From positions 20,922 to 84,921 of the forward strand of contig NZ_JACJVP010000019.1 of assembly GCF_014212125.1 (NCBI RefSeq): a stretch of 64,000 nt of DNA, read 5' to 3'. Position numbers and translations under genes: made by a program. The DNA is from Cohnella nanjingensis. GTDB taxonomy: Bacteria > Bacillota > Bacilli > Paenibacillales > Paenibacillaceae. Below the pieces are notes generated by a model. That model was not told the DNA's origin, ran no database searches, and saw only the letters and a list, made by a program, of their open reading frames with translations. This document shows positions 1-7,566 of this stretch, piece by piece (positions within the stretch are counted from its first letter, which is position 1; the number at the start of each line of letters is the position of its first letter).

Positions 1-590
1 TCCAGCCGGAGCTGCGGCGGGCGCTCGAGCAGTTGGGCAGAGGCAGACTGTTCAGCCGCTCTTCTCCTGTAGACCCGGATATCAGCCATCGGATCAACGA
101 AGTGATGAAGGCCGTTCAATATTTGGCCCGCCGCAAGATCGGGGCGCTAATCGTCTTCGAGCGCAGCACGGGCTTGAACGACTATATCGAATCGGGCATC
201 AAGATGAAGTCGCAGGTCAGCTCGGAGCTGCTCATCAACGTCTTCATCCCGAACACGCCGCTGCATGACGGCGCCGTCATCATGCGGGACAACGAGATCA
301 TGGCCGCTGGCTGTTACTTGCCGCTGTCGGAGAATCCCTTCATCAGCAAGGAGCTCGGCACCCGCCATCGCGCCGCTATCGGGATCAGCGAGGTGTCCGA
401 CGCGATCTCCGTCGTCGTCTCCGAGGAGACGGGCCATGTCTCGCTGGCGCTGAACGGCCAGATCGTCCGGGATATCAAGGAAGAATCGCTGATCTCCAAG
501 CTGTTCGAGGAGCTGCGTCCGACGAAGGACAAAGCCAAGGGCAGCGGGTGGGCCTTCTGGAAGCGGAAGGAGGAAGGCGACCGTGGATAA
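1..590 (+). CDS. cdaA: diadenylate cyclase CdaA, C-terminal part (5' end outside window)
   Basis: Makes c-di-AMP from two ATP at the membrane. The reading frame is open from the first bases (in frame from base 3, reading QPELRRALEQLG), so the N-terminal membrane segments lie upstream of the window. The DAC catalytic domain is complete: the DGA motif is encoded at 268-276 and the RHR motif at 362-370, the two signatures of active diadenylate cyclases. A TTG at 33 could be mistaken for the start, but it sits inside the conserved domain. The last 8 bases overlap cdaR, as expected for the conserved cdaA-cdaR-glmM arrangement of Firmicutes, where CdaR binds and modulates the cyclase. Family assignment is firm. 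Confidence 0.95.
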   Translation, partial: QPELRRALEQLGRGRLFSRSSPVDPDISHRINEVMKAVQYLARRKIGALIVFERSTGLNDYIESGIKMKSQVSSELLINVFIPNTPLHDGAVIMRDNEIMAAGCYLPLSENPFISKELGTRHRAAIGISEVSDAISVVVSEETGHVSLALNGQIVRDIKEESLISKLFEELRPTKDKAKGSGWAFWKRKEEGDRG

Positions 591-1953
591 ATGGCTCAGC
601 CATCCGACCGCGATCAAGATCGTCTCGCTCGCGCTCGGGATTCTGCTGTGGGCGGTCGTTCACTTCGATCCGGAGTCCCGGACGCCGAGCAGCGTCGCGT
701 CGCTGCTCGAGAACCGAACGATCAACGATGTCAAAGTCGTAGCCGTCGGGCTCGACGAACGCAATTATGTCTTGCGGGAAATCACGCCGCAGAAGGTTCG
801 GATCACCGTAAGGGGGACCCGCAACGATCTGGTGGCCGCCCGCACGAGCGACTATACGGTACAGGTCGACTTGGGCAGTCTGACCGCGGGGACGCATACG
901 CTGCCGCTGCGATCGGATCTGCCGAGAGGGATCCAATCGCTCGCCGTCTCGCCGTCCACGGTGACGGTCACGATCGAGGAGCTGCAGACCAAGGAATTCG
1001 AAGTGCAGGTCATCCCCGAGGGCGCGCCCAAGGCCGGATACAAGGCGGGAACGCCCGTGCTGCGTCCGACCAACCGGGTGCACGTGACGCTGCCGGCCAG
1101 CGAGATGGAGAGAGTGGACCACGTCGGCGCTTCGATCAAGATCGAGGGGGCGGACGCGACTTTGAAGGACAAGACCGTCAAGCTCGTCGCCTACGATGCC
1201 AAGGGCAGGCCGATCGAAGGCGCCGTCATCGACCCGGCGGTGCTCGAGCTGGAAGTGCCGATCACGAACCCGTTCAAGACGGTGCCGGTGCGGTTCAAGC
1301 TTACTGGCAGCCTGCCGCCCGGTCTCAGCATCTCGGCCTTCCAGCCGGAGACGGACAAGGTGACGATCTACGGGCCGCAGAACGAGCTCGACAAGATCGA
1401 CTTCGTCGAAGCCGACGTGCGGCTGAATGAATTGACCAAGTCGGGCAAGGTTGCGATACCGCTCGGCGGCTTGAAGAATATAACCGAGATCTCGCCGAAG
1501 GAACTGGCGATCAACGTAGAGATCGTCTTGTCCTCGACGCGTTCCCTGCAAGGACTGCCGGTGACGATCAAAGGCTTGGGCGACGGTCTCGTCGCGAAGA
1601 TCACGGAGCCCGCGACGGGCAAAGTGGACATTACCATGCAAGGCGCGCCGGCAATGCTGGATAAGCTGCAGCCCGGCGACGTGACGGTGGAGGCCGACTT
1701 GTCGGGCCGCGGTCCGGGGACCTACACCGTGCCGCTCCGCGTGAGCCTGCCGCGCTTCATCAATCAGACGGGCGGCCATGTGACGATCACCGTCGAGATT
1801 GCGCCGGACGTCCCCGCGACCACGCCGCCTGGCGAGAGTCCGACGCCGGACTTGCCTGCGGGCGGTTCGCCGGACGGGACGCCGGCGCCCGGGGACGGCG
1901 CGGGCACGGGCGGAGCGGACAGCACGAACGATCAGACGAAGACCGAAGGCTGA
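583..1953 (+). CDS. cdaR: CdaR (YbbR-domain) regulator of CdaA
   Basis: Membrane-anchored partner of CdaA; in related bacteria it binds the cyclase and tunes c-di-AMP output. The 456-residue protein has one N-terminal membrane helix (about residues 9-26, AIKIVSLALGILLWAVVHF) followed by a series of extracellular YbbR beta-domains and a low-complexity Pro/Gly/Thr tail (about residues 408-456). The GTG start at 583 overlaps the cdaA stop by 8 bp and has a strong AAGGAGGAAGG ribosome site at 566-576, so the two are translationally coupled. An 85-bp gap without a terminator separates it from glmM, which suggests co-transcription. Confidence 0.93.
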   Translation: MDKWLSHPTAIKIVSLALGILLWAVVHFDPESRTPSSVASLLENRTINDVKVVAVGLDERNYVLREITPQKVRITVRGTRNDLVAARTSDYTVQVDLGSLTAGTHTLPLRSDLPRGIQSLAVSPSTVTVTIEELQTKEFEVQVIPEGAPKAGYKAGTPVLRPTNRVHVTLPASEMERVDHVGASIKIEGADATLKDKTVKLVAYDAKGRPIEGAVIDPAVLELEVPITNPFKTVPVRFKLTGSLPPGLSISAFQPETDKVTIYGPQNELDKIDFVEADVRLNELTKSGKVAIPLGGLKNITEISPKELAINVEIVLSSTRSLQGLPVTIKGLGDGLVAKITEPATGKVDITMQGAPAMLDKLQPGDVTVEADLSGRGPGTYTVPLRVSLPRFINQTGGHVTITVEIAPDVPATTPPGESPTPDLPAGGSPDGTPAPGDGAGTGGADSTNDQTKTEG

Positions 1954-2038
1954 CTTCCCTCGCGGGAGCAGCTAGCGGTCGGACGTAAGCCGGCTCGTAC
2001 AGCGGCTAGTAAGCGGATGAAGGAGAAGATACGAGACG

Positions 2039-3379
2039 ATGGGCAAATATTTCGGAACAGACGGCGTACGCGGGGTTGCGAACCGCGAATTGACGGCAGA
2101 GTTGGCTTATAAGATCGGCCGCTGCGGCGGCTATGTATTGTCGGGAGGGGCCGCGCGTCCGCGCGTCGTGATCGGCCTCGACACGCGCGTTTCGGGCGCG
2201 ATGCTGGAGAGCGCGCTCGTGGCAGGGTTGCTGTCCATCGGCGCGGACGTCGTCCGCCTGGGCGTCGTCAGCACGCCTGCGGTCGCCTACCTGACCCGCA
2301 CGCTGGGCGCGGACGCGGGGGTCATGATCTCCGCCTCGCACAACCCGGTGGAGGACAACGGCATCAAGTTCTTCGGCGGCGACGGCTTTAAGCTGCTGGA
2401 CGAGAAGGAAGCGGAGATCGAGCGCCTGCTCGACGCGGAGGAAGACGCGCTGCCGCGCCCGATCGGCAAGGACCTGGGCACGGTGCAGACGGATCTCGCC
2501 TTGAAGCGGCGCTACGTGGACTTCTTGAAGACAACGGTATCGGCGTCGTTCAAGGGGATCAAGATCGTGCTCGACTGCGCGCACGGCGCGGCGTTCGAGC
2601 TCGCGCCCGCGGTATTCCGCGAGCTGGGCGCGGAGGTCGTCGCGATCGGCGCGGAGCCGAACGGGCTGAACATCAATGACGGCGTAGGCTCGACGCATCC
2701 GGAGCTGCTCGCGGAGCAGGTGAAGGCGCACGGCGCCGATCTCGGGCTGGCGTTCGACGGCGACGCCGACCGCCTCATCGCGATCGACGAGAACGGCGAG
2801 GAGGTCGACGGCGACTTCATCCTGCTCATCTGCGGCGACGCCATGAAGCGGGCGGGCAAGCTGAAGCACGACACGATCGTCACGACGGTCATGGCGAACA
2901 TCGGCTTCTTCAAGGCGGCCGAGCCGCTCGGCCTGCGGACGGCGAAGACGGCGGTCGGCGACCGCTACGTCATGGAGGAGATGGTGCGCGGCGGCTACAA
3001 CCTCGGCGGCGAGCAGTCCGGGCACGTCATCTTCCTCGACCTGAACACGACCGGCGACGGCATCCTGTCCGGCCTCCAGCTCGTGGACACGGTCGTGGCC
3101 TCCGGCAAGAAGCTCGGCGAGCTGCGCAAGGCGATGCGCAAGTTCCCTCAGGTGCTCGTGAACGTCCGCGTAGCCGACAAGTCGAAGTACGAAGGCAACG
3201 CCGCCATCGGCGCAGCCGTAGCGGCCGCTGAGGCCGCGCTCGGCGACAACGGCCGCGTGCTCGTGCGTCCGTCCGGTACTGAGGCGCTGATCCGCGTCAT
3301 GGCGGAGGGGCCCGACCGCGCGGAGATCGAAGGTCATGTCGGCGCGATCGCCGACGTCATTCGCCAAGAACTGGTCTAA
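2039..3379 (+). CDS. glmM: phosphoglucosamine mutase GlmM
   Basis: Converts glucosamine-6-phosphate to glucosamine-1-phosphate, the step after GlmS towards UDP-GlcNAc for peptidoglycan. The 446 residues match the usual family length. Visible landmarks are the N-terminal FGTDGVRG, the phosphoserine loop ISASHNP with the catalytic serine at about residue 100, the metal loop DGDADR at about 240-245, GEQSGH, and the C-terminal phosphate-binding [12 protein letters not shown]. The start follows AAGGAGAAGA. In B. subtilis and Listeria GlmM also binds CdaA and restrains c-di-AMP synthesis, which fits the operon order here. A hairpin terminator follows. Confidence 0.97.
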   Translation: MGKYFGTDGVRGVANRELTAELAYKIGRCGGYVLSGGAARPRVVIGLDTRVSGAMLESALVAGLLSIGADVVRLGVVSTPAVAYLTRTLGADAGVMISASHNPVEDNGIKFFGGDGFKLLDEKEAEIERLLDAEEDALPRPIGKDLGTVQTDLALKRRYVDFLKTTVSASFKGIKIVLDCAHGAAFELAPAVFRELGAEVVAIGAEPNGLNINDGVGSTHPELLAEQVKAHGADLGLAFDGDADRLIAIDENGEEVDGDFILLICGDAMKRAGKLKHDTIVTTVMANIGFFKAAEPLGLRTAKTAVGDRYVMEEMVRGGYNLGGEQSGHVIFLDLNTTGDGILSGLQLVDTVVASGKKLGELRKAMRKFPQVLVNVRVADKSKYEGNAAIGAAVAAAEAALGDNGRVLVRPSGTEALIRVMAEGPDRAEIEGHVGAIADVIRQELV

Positions 3380-3394
3380 TTCCATTTATGACTC

Positions 3395-3430
3395 GTCCCC
3401 GGTGCCCGGCGCATCGGGGACTTTCTCTTT
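3395..3430 (+). terminator. probable intrinsic terminator after glmM
   Basis: GTCCCCGGTGC pairs imperfectly with GCGCATCGGGGAC around a short CCG loop, followed by CTTTCTCTTT. It would separate the cda-glmM operon from glmS, which has its own promoter. Confidence 0.65.
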
Positions 3431-3537
3431 ATCCGCGGGCGGTTCGCGTCTGAGTCCAAGGATCGGAAACCATGGGGCGATGGGCTTGGCAGACATGCGG
3501 CAATAGATGCAGTTTCAGGAAATTGTGCCGACAGAGG

Positions 3538-3566
3538 TTGCAAGGCATTTTCAAAACGAATATGAT
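3538..3566 (+). promoter_or_regulatory. probable sigma-A promoter of glmS
   Basis: TTGCAA at 3538-3543 and TATGAT at 3561-3566 are separated by exactly 17 bases. The promoter lies about 55 bp upstream of the ribozyme cleavage site, so the ribozyme would be in the 5' leader of the glmS transcript. Confidence 0.65.
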
Positions 3567-3604
3567 AGGGAGTATATTCTGGAACGGAGAGGCAGGGCTG
3601 CAGG

Positions 3605-3770
3605 GGAAGAAGCACGAAAAGCGCCAGAACTTGTCGCCTGACATGGGGCAAGTTGACGAGGTGGAGGTGTTCGGAAATGTTCGGCGGGGACCTCCCGGCC
3701 CGCATCGGGGCCGACAGCCGGAAGACAAAGCGTTCAGGGCAACCGAGCGTACAATATTCCGGTACGGTGC
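3605..3770 (+). ncRNA. glmS ribozyme (GlcN6P-activated self-cleaving leader)
   Basis: The leader contains the conserved core of the glmS ribozyme: AGCGCCAGAACTT around the cleavage site (cleavage predicted 5' of G3621), GTTGACGAGGTGGAGG, TCGG.AAT.TTCGGCGGGG.CCTCCCGGC, and a closing P4 helix CCGGAA/TTCCGG (about 3718-3764). Glucosamine-6-phosphate acts as the cofactor; cleavage leads to mRNA decay and lowers GlmS. The ribozyme lies about 290 bases ahead of the glmS start, a longer spacer than I recall for B. subtilis. End points are approximate. Confidence 0.93.
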
Positions 3771-4055
3771 AGAATAAACCATGAAGGTCCATGGATTCGC
3801 GAAGAGTCGACATCGACTCATCCGCGAGCATGGGCGTGAGAAGTTATGCAATGCAATGTCCGGCGGACCGGAATCCGGTCGCTTGCGGACATGTCGTGAG
3901 GGTGATGCGACGAGGCTGACGGCTTCTACGGGAAGCGTCCAGGCGCTCTGCGCATGACCCCTGGTTTCATACGGCTTGTAGAAGGCATGCGGCTTGGTTT
4001 CGGTTGCCGGTACGTCCTTGGGACGTTCACAACTGAAACGGAGGTCTATTTCAAT

Positions 4056-5888
4056 ATGTGTGGAATCGTAGGTTATATCGGATATCGGGAGACCCAGCCC
4101 ATCTTGATCGAAGGGCTGAAGAAGCTGGAATACCGCGGGTATGATTCGGCGGGCATCGCCGTGCATACGGGCCAGAAGCTCGAAGTGACGAAGACCGTCG
4201 GCCGTCTGGCCAACCTGGAGAACCGGCTGACGGGCGAGCCGCTGTACGGCACGGTCGGCATCGGGCATACGCGATGGGCGACGCACGGCAAGCCGTCCGA
4301 CGTCAACTCGCATCCGCACACGGACAACTCGCTGAAGTTCTCCGTCGTGCATAACGGCATCATCGAGAACTACCTGGAGCTGAAGGAAGAGCTCGTGCAG
4401 GCGGGTCACCGCTTCCTGTCGGAGACGGATACCGAAGTCATCTCCCACCTGGTCGCCGTGGAGTACGAAGGCGACATCGTGAAGGCCGTGCAGAAGGCGG
4501 TCCGCAAGATGCGCGGCGCGTTCGCGCTCGGCGTCCTGACCGAGCATGAGCCGGACCGCCTCGTCGCGGTCCGCTACGCCAGCCCGCTCATCATCGGCGT
4601 GGGCGAAGGCGAGAAGTTCATCGCGTCGGACATCCCGGCGATTCTGGAGTACACGCGTGACATCTACATCCTCGAGGACGGCGAGATGGCGGTGCTGACG
4701 CGGGACGGCGTCGAGCTGCTGACGATCGAGGGCAACCCGATCGCGAAGAACGTCTTCCACGTCGACTGGGATCTCATGACCGCCGAGAAGGGCGGCTACG
4801 ATCACTTCATGCTAAAGGAGATTCACGAGCAGCCGAAGGCGTACCGCGACACGATGCGCGGACGGATCAGCGAAGACGGGCGCTCCGTCGTTCTGCCGGA
4901 GCTGAAGGTGACGCCGGAGCATCTGCGCGGCATCAACCGCGTGCATATCGTCGCCTGCGGCACCGCGATGCACGCCGGCATGGTCGGCAAGACGGTCATC
5001 GAATCACTGGCGCGCCTCCCGGTCGAGACGGACGTCGCATCCGAGTATCGTTACCGCTCGCCGATCATCACGCCGGAGACGCTCGTCATCGTCGTGAGCC
5101 AATCCGGCGAGACGGCCGACACGCTGGCCGCGCTGCGCGAAGCCAAGCGCTGCGGCGCGCGCGTGCTGGCGATCACGAACGTCGTCGGCAGCTCGGTCGC
5201 CCGCGAAGCGGATGATGTCATCATCACCCTGGCGGGGCCGGAGATCGCCGTCGCTTCGACGAAGGCGTACACTTCGCAGCTGATCGCGTTCTACCTGTTC
5301 GGCCTGTATCTGGCGCAGACGCGGGGCACGAAGAGCGAAGCGGATATCGCGCACGTGCTGGCCGCGATGGACTCGCTACCGGAGCAGGTGGAGAAGATCC
5401 TCGCGCAGGCCGAGACCGTGAAGGGCATCGCCGAGGCGATCTCGAAGCACAGCAACCTGTTCTTCATCGGCCGCGGCATCGACTACGCCGTCGCGCTCGA
5501 AGGCTCGCTGAAGCTGAAGGAGATCTCGTATATCCACTCCGAGGCGTATGCGGCGGGCGAGCTGAAGCACGGCACGCTGGCGCTGATCGAGGAGGGCGTC
5601 CCGGTCATCGCGCTGCTCACGCAGGAGGATCTGTACGAGAAGACACTTAGCAACATTAAGGAAGTGAAGGCGCGCGGCGCCGACGTGCTCGGCATCGTCA
5701 ACGAGGGCCACGAAGCCGAAGTGGCGAAGTCGGTCGATACCCACTTCGCCATTCCTCGCACGCTGCCGCTGCTCACGCCGGCCCTGTCCGTCGTGCCGCT
5801 GCAGCTGCTGTCCTACTACGCTTCGCTGGCGCTGGGCCACGACGTGGATAAGCCGCGGAACCTGGCGAAGAGCGTGACGGTGGAGTAA
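4056..5888 (+). CDS. glmS: glutamine-fructose-6-phosphate aminotransferase (isomerizing) GlmS
   Basis: Makes glucosamine-6-phosphate from fructose-6-phosphate and glutamine, the entry to amino-sugar synthesis. The frame is open from 3954, but the true start is the ATG at 4056, after GGAGG, because the mature enzyme must begin Met-Cys: Cys2 (MCGIVGYIG) is the N-terminal nucleophile of the glutaminase domain. That gives 610 residues, the normal length. The second half carries two SIS domains (for example SQSGETADT) and the protein ends in the conserved DKPRNLAKSVTVE. In many bacteria the DNA coding for this C-terminus is read by Tn7 TnsD, which matters for the element that starts 24 bp downstream. 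Confidence 0.97.
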   Translation: MCGIVGYIGYRETQPILIEGLKKLEYRGYDSAGIAVHTGQKLEVTKTVGRLANLENRLTGEPLYGTVGIGHTRWATHGKPSDVNSHPHTDNSLKFSVVHNGIIENYLELKEELVQAGHRFLSETDTEVISHLVAVEYEGDIVKAVQKAVRKMRGAFALGVLTEHEPDRLVAVRYASPLIIGVGEGEKFIASDIPAILEYTRDIYILEDGEMAVLTRDGVELLTIEGNPIAKNVFHVDWDLMTAEKGGYDHFMLKEIHEQPKAYRDTMRGRISEDGRSVVLPELKVTPEHLRGINRVHIVACGTAMHAGMVGKTVIESLARLPVETDVASEYRYRSPIITPETLVIVVSQSGETADTLAALREAKRCGARVLAITNVVGSSVAREADDVIITLAGPEIAVASTKAYTSQLIAFYLFGLYLAQTRGTKSEADIAHVLAAMDSLPEQVEKILAQAETVKGIAEAISKHSNLFFIGRGIDYAVALEGSLKLKEISYIHSEAYAAGELKHGTLALIEEGVPVIALLTQEDLYEKTLSNIKEVKARGADVLGIVNEGHEAEVAKSVDTHFAIPRTLPLLTPALSVVPLQLLSYYASLALGHDVDKPRNLAKSVTVE

Positions 5889-5912
5889 GTTTACCGCGTT
5901 AACCTCTTCTAA

Positions 5913-6000
5913 TGTCTGATGATAAAAAAGTCGTGAACCAGTAAAAAGTCATGAACCAGTAAAAAATGTCGTGAATCAGTAAATAAAGTCGTGAACCAAC
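5913..6000 (+). mobile_element. Tn7-type right end: four direct repeats at the attTn7 position
   Basis: Exactly 24 bp after the glmS stop the sequence reads TGT, five bases, then GATAAAAAAGTCGTGAACCA. Four related copies of GTCGTGAACCAGTAAA begin at 5930, 5948, 5968 and 5988 (spacings 18, 20 and 20). From memory, the Tn7 right end is about 90 bp, starts TGTGGGCG, and has four overlapping TnsB sites of the type GACAATAAAGTCTTAAACTG; this sequence aligns to the first site without gaps at about 14 of 22 bases. Tn7 also places its right end next to glmS. The family link is inference from layout and position. No tns genes occur in the island. Confidence 0.75.
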
Positions 6001-6006
6001 TATGTC

Positions 6007-6044
6007 AGTCCCGATGATGCAAGCGCTCATCGGGACTGTTTTTA
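6007..6044 (+). terminator. intrinsic terminator
   Basis: An 11-bp perfect stem (AGTCCCGATGA / TCATCGGGACT) is followed by GTTTTTATTT. It lies just inside the island after the repeats and probably ends transcripts coming from glmS. Confidence 0.85.
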
Positions 6045-6063
6045 TTTAAAGGGGGTAATTCGA

Positions 6064-6402
6064 ATCGAAACATTAGGCGGACGTATTAAGAGGATCAGGA
6101 AACTCAACGAAATGAACCAGAATGAATTCTCAAGTCGAGTGGGTATTTCGCAAGCTACGCTTAGTGAATTGGAACAGGATAAGTATAAGCCCTCATTAGA
6201 GATCATTATTTCGATCGTCAATGAATTCCATACGGATATATCGTGGATTGTATTTGGAACGACTAGTTCGAATAATAAGGTTATCGGTGTGAATGAGGTC
6301 AATGAAATAGAATCAGATTTACTTATGCTATTCGATAAATTAAAAGCAGTTGATCAGGATGAAATCATTGATTTTATTAAGACGAAATTGAATCACTATT
6401 AA
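6064..6402 (+). CDS. XRE-family helix-turn-helix regulator with apparent ATC start
   Basis: A 112-residue DNA-binding protein of the phage-repressor class. The HTH spans about residues 15-70 (QNEFSSRVGISQATLSELEQ), followed by FHTDISWIVFG, a common end of this domain, and a short acidic tail. The first ATG is at 6112, but starting there would delete helix 1 of the HTH. The conserved N-terminus ETLGGRIKRIRKLNEM continues upstream in frame to an ATC at 6064, which sits 8 bases after AAAGGGGG (6048-6055); no ATG, GTG or TTG is available there. I therefore place the start at the ATC. It probably controls the restriction or defence genes that follow. Confidence 0.75.
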   Translation: METLGGRIKRIRKLNEMNQNEFSSRVGISQATLSELEQDKYKPSLEIIISIVNEFHTDISWIVFGTTSSNNKVIGVNEVNEIESDLLMLFDKLKAVDQDEIIDFIKTKLNHY

Positions 6403-6432
6403 GTCACTAGAGCTGTTGAAATATGTCTAATG

Positions 6433-6458
6433 CACTATTAACTTAGTGGCCTTATAAT
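6433..6458 (+). promoter_or_regulatory. possible promoter with inverted repeat before the hsdM remnant
   Basis: A perfect -10 TATAAT lies at 6453-6458. Upstream, CACTA and TAGTG (6433-6437 and 6444-6448) form an inverted repeat covering the weak -35 zone, which could be an operator for the adjacent XRE protein. Confidence 0.4.
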
Positions 6459-6506
6459 AGATATTAGATTACAACTTAGGATTGCTAGGAAGGTAGGATT
6501 TACTTA

Positions 6507-6872
6507 ATGCTGACAGGCGAGATTCGTAACAAGGTTGATAAAATATGGACGAATATTTGGGCGGGCGGCATCACAAACCCGTTGACGGTTATAGAGCAAC
6601 TTACATACTTGATGTTCATTCGTTCGTTGGATGAGAAGGAATTGGAGAATGAAAGTATCGAGGCGCTGGGTGGAGAGTCGGTTACGAAGTTGTTCCCACA
6701 GGACGAACAGGGTCAGTCGATGCGTTGGAGCCGATTTAAAACGAAGGATCCTCGGATGATTTTCGATATTGTCGGTACGCAGGTTTTCCCTTTCATTAAG
6801 GCGATGAATGGAGAAGATTCTTCGGCAATAGTCTACTTTCCAAAAGGGTTGAAGAGATCGCGAGAAGTTTAA
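6507..6872 (+). pseudogene. hsdM: truncated type I restriction methylase, HsdM N-terminal domain
   Basis: The 121 residues match only the N-terminal helical domain of HsdM (MLTGEIRNKVDKIWTNIWAGGITNPLTVIEQLTYLMFIRSLDE, then TKLFPQDEQGQSMRWSRF and the VGTQVFPFIK region). Full-length HsdM is about 500 residues, and the methyltransferase domain with the SAM and NPPY motifs is missing. In another frame downstream the text continues as VEEIARSLISSNPG before losing meaning, so a frameshift and a deletion removed the rest. No hsdS or hsdR is nearby. It cannot methylate DNA and is a relic of an earlier restriction cargo. Confidence 0.85.
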
Positions 6873-6930
6873 TTAGTTCTAATCCCGGTACACGCGTAGG
6901 TGCTTATACAATCATGAATGGATTGGATAA

Positions 6931-7164
6931 AACGGAGAGAGGGCGTATAAAGACGTACAGCAGGCATCTACCTTTAACCATGAGACGAAGGAGCAGTATC
7001 AGCTACGCCACCTACCGGCTCTCGTATGGCAGCTAAGGACTTACTATGATTATCAGATCGTAACCATTGATACTATTTTGTCATATCGAAGGTCTTATAG
7101 AGATATTTCTTTAAAAACAAGGCAAATACTCGCGCACAAACTAAATGAAATACAGTGTTTGTAG
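6931..7164 (+). pseudogene. unrecognised 77-codon open frame, probably a gene remnant
   Basis: An open frame of 77 codons runs from just after a TAA to a TAG and has no usable start codon. It reads in part LRHLPALVWQLRTYYDYQ and ends ILAHKLNEIQCL. The composition is protein-like (alternating charged and aromatic residues), but I do not recognise the family. It lies between the hsdM relic and a terminator, so a decayed 3' end of a lost gene is the simplest reading. Confidence 0.3.
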
Positions 7165-7204
7165 AAGAACATCCAAGTTATTAATAGAGTGGAACCACTA
7201 CATG

Positions 7205-7241
7205 AAAGGCAACCAGAATAATAATTTCTGGTTGCCTTTTT
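7205..7241 (+). terminator. intrinsic terminator
   Basis: AAAGGCAACCAGA and its complement TCTGGTTGCCTTT flank a short AT-rich loop, followed by TTTTT. This separates the decayed hsd region from the following operon. Confidence 0.88.
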
Positions 7242-7257
7242 AAGCATTTATTTAATT

Positions 7258-7271
7258 CATGTAAAGACATG
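7258..7271. promoter_or_regulatory. inverted repeat upstream of the defence operon
   Basis: CATGT-AAAG-ACATG is a perfect short dyad about 95 bp ahead of the first gene of the operon. It could be a repressor site (for example of the XRE protein), but no second copy was seen, so this is weak. Confidence 0.3.
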
Positions 7272-7362
7272 ATATGACATTATTCGACATAAAAGTTTGG
7301 TATTATTTTCTTACGGCGTACTTTATTCCTATCTACAAATACATTTACGGAGGATGAATAGA

Positions 7363-7566
7363 TTGTTAAATCCTCAAATAGGAGATCACCTGTTTTTTAT
7401 TAATAATGAGGTGGTTGTCGTCCAATTATTTGGAGTCTTTCAATTAGTTAAAATTCGTTACATTAATTCCTTTAAGACATTTATTGTAGATGTAAATTGC
7501 CTAAGCAAAGAATCTAATGAGAGAAGTTCAATTTCTATTAATTTGTTAGGTGGGACAGACGAATGA
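7363..7566 (+). CDS. small protein of unknown function, first gene of the ABC-3C-like operon
   Basis: Not recognised. The best start is the TTG at 7363, nine bases after GGAGG (7349-7353); the ATG at 7354 touches the ribosome site and the frame's earlier start at 7297 has none. The 67-residue product is rich in hydrophobic beta-strand patterns (HLFFINNEVVVVQLFGVFQLVKIRYI) with no clear membrane helix or motif. Its TGA overlaps the ATG of the next gene by 4 bp, so it is translated with the effector gene and is likely part of the same system. Confidence 0.6.
   Translation: MLNPQIGDHLFFINNEVVVVQLFGVFQLVKIRYINSFKTFIVDVNCLSKESNERSSISINLLGGTDE

Noticed and set aside
3472..3777. A 101-codon open frame in front of glmS.
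   Set aside because: It runs through the glmS ribozyme, whose conserved bases explain the sequence; the frame has no ribosome site and protein-unlike composition.
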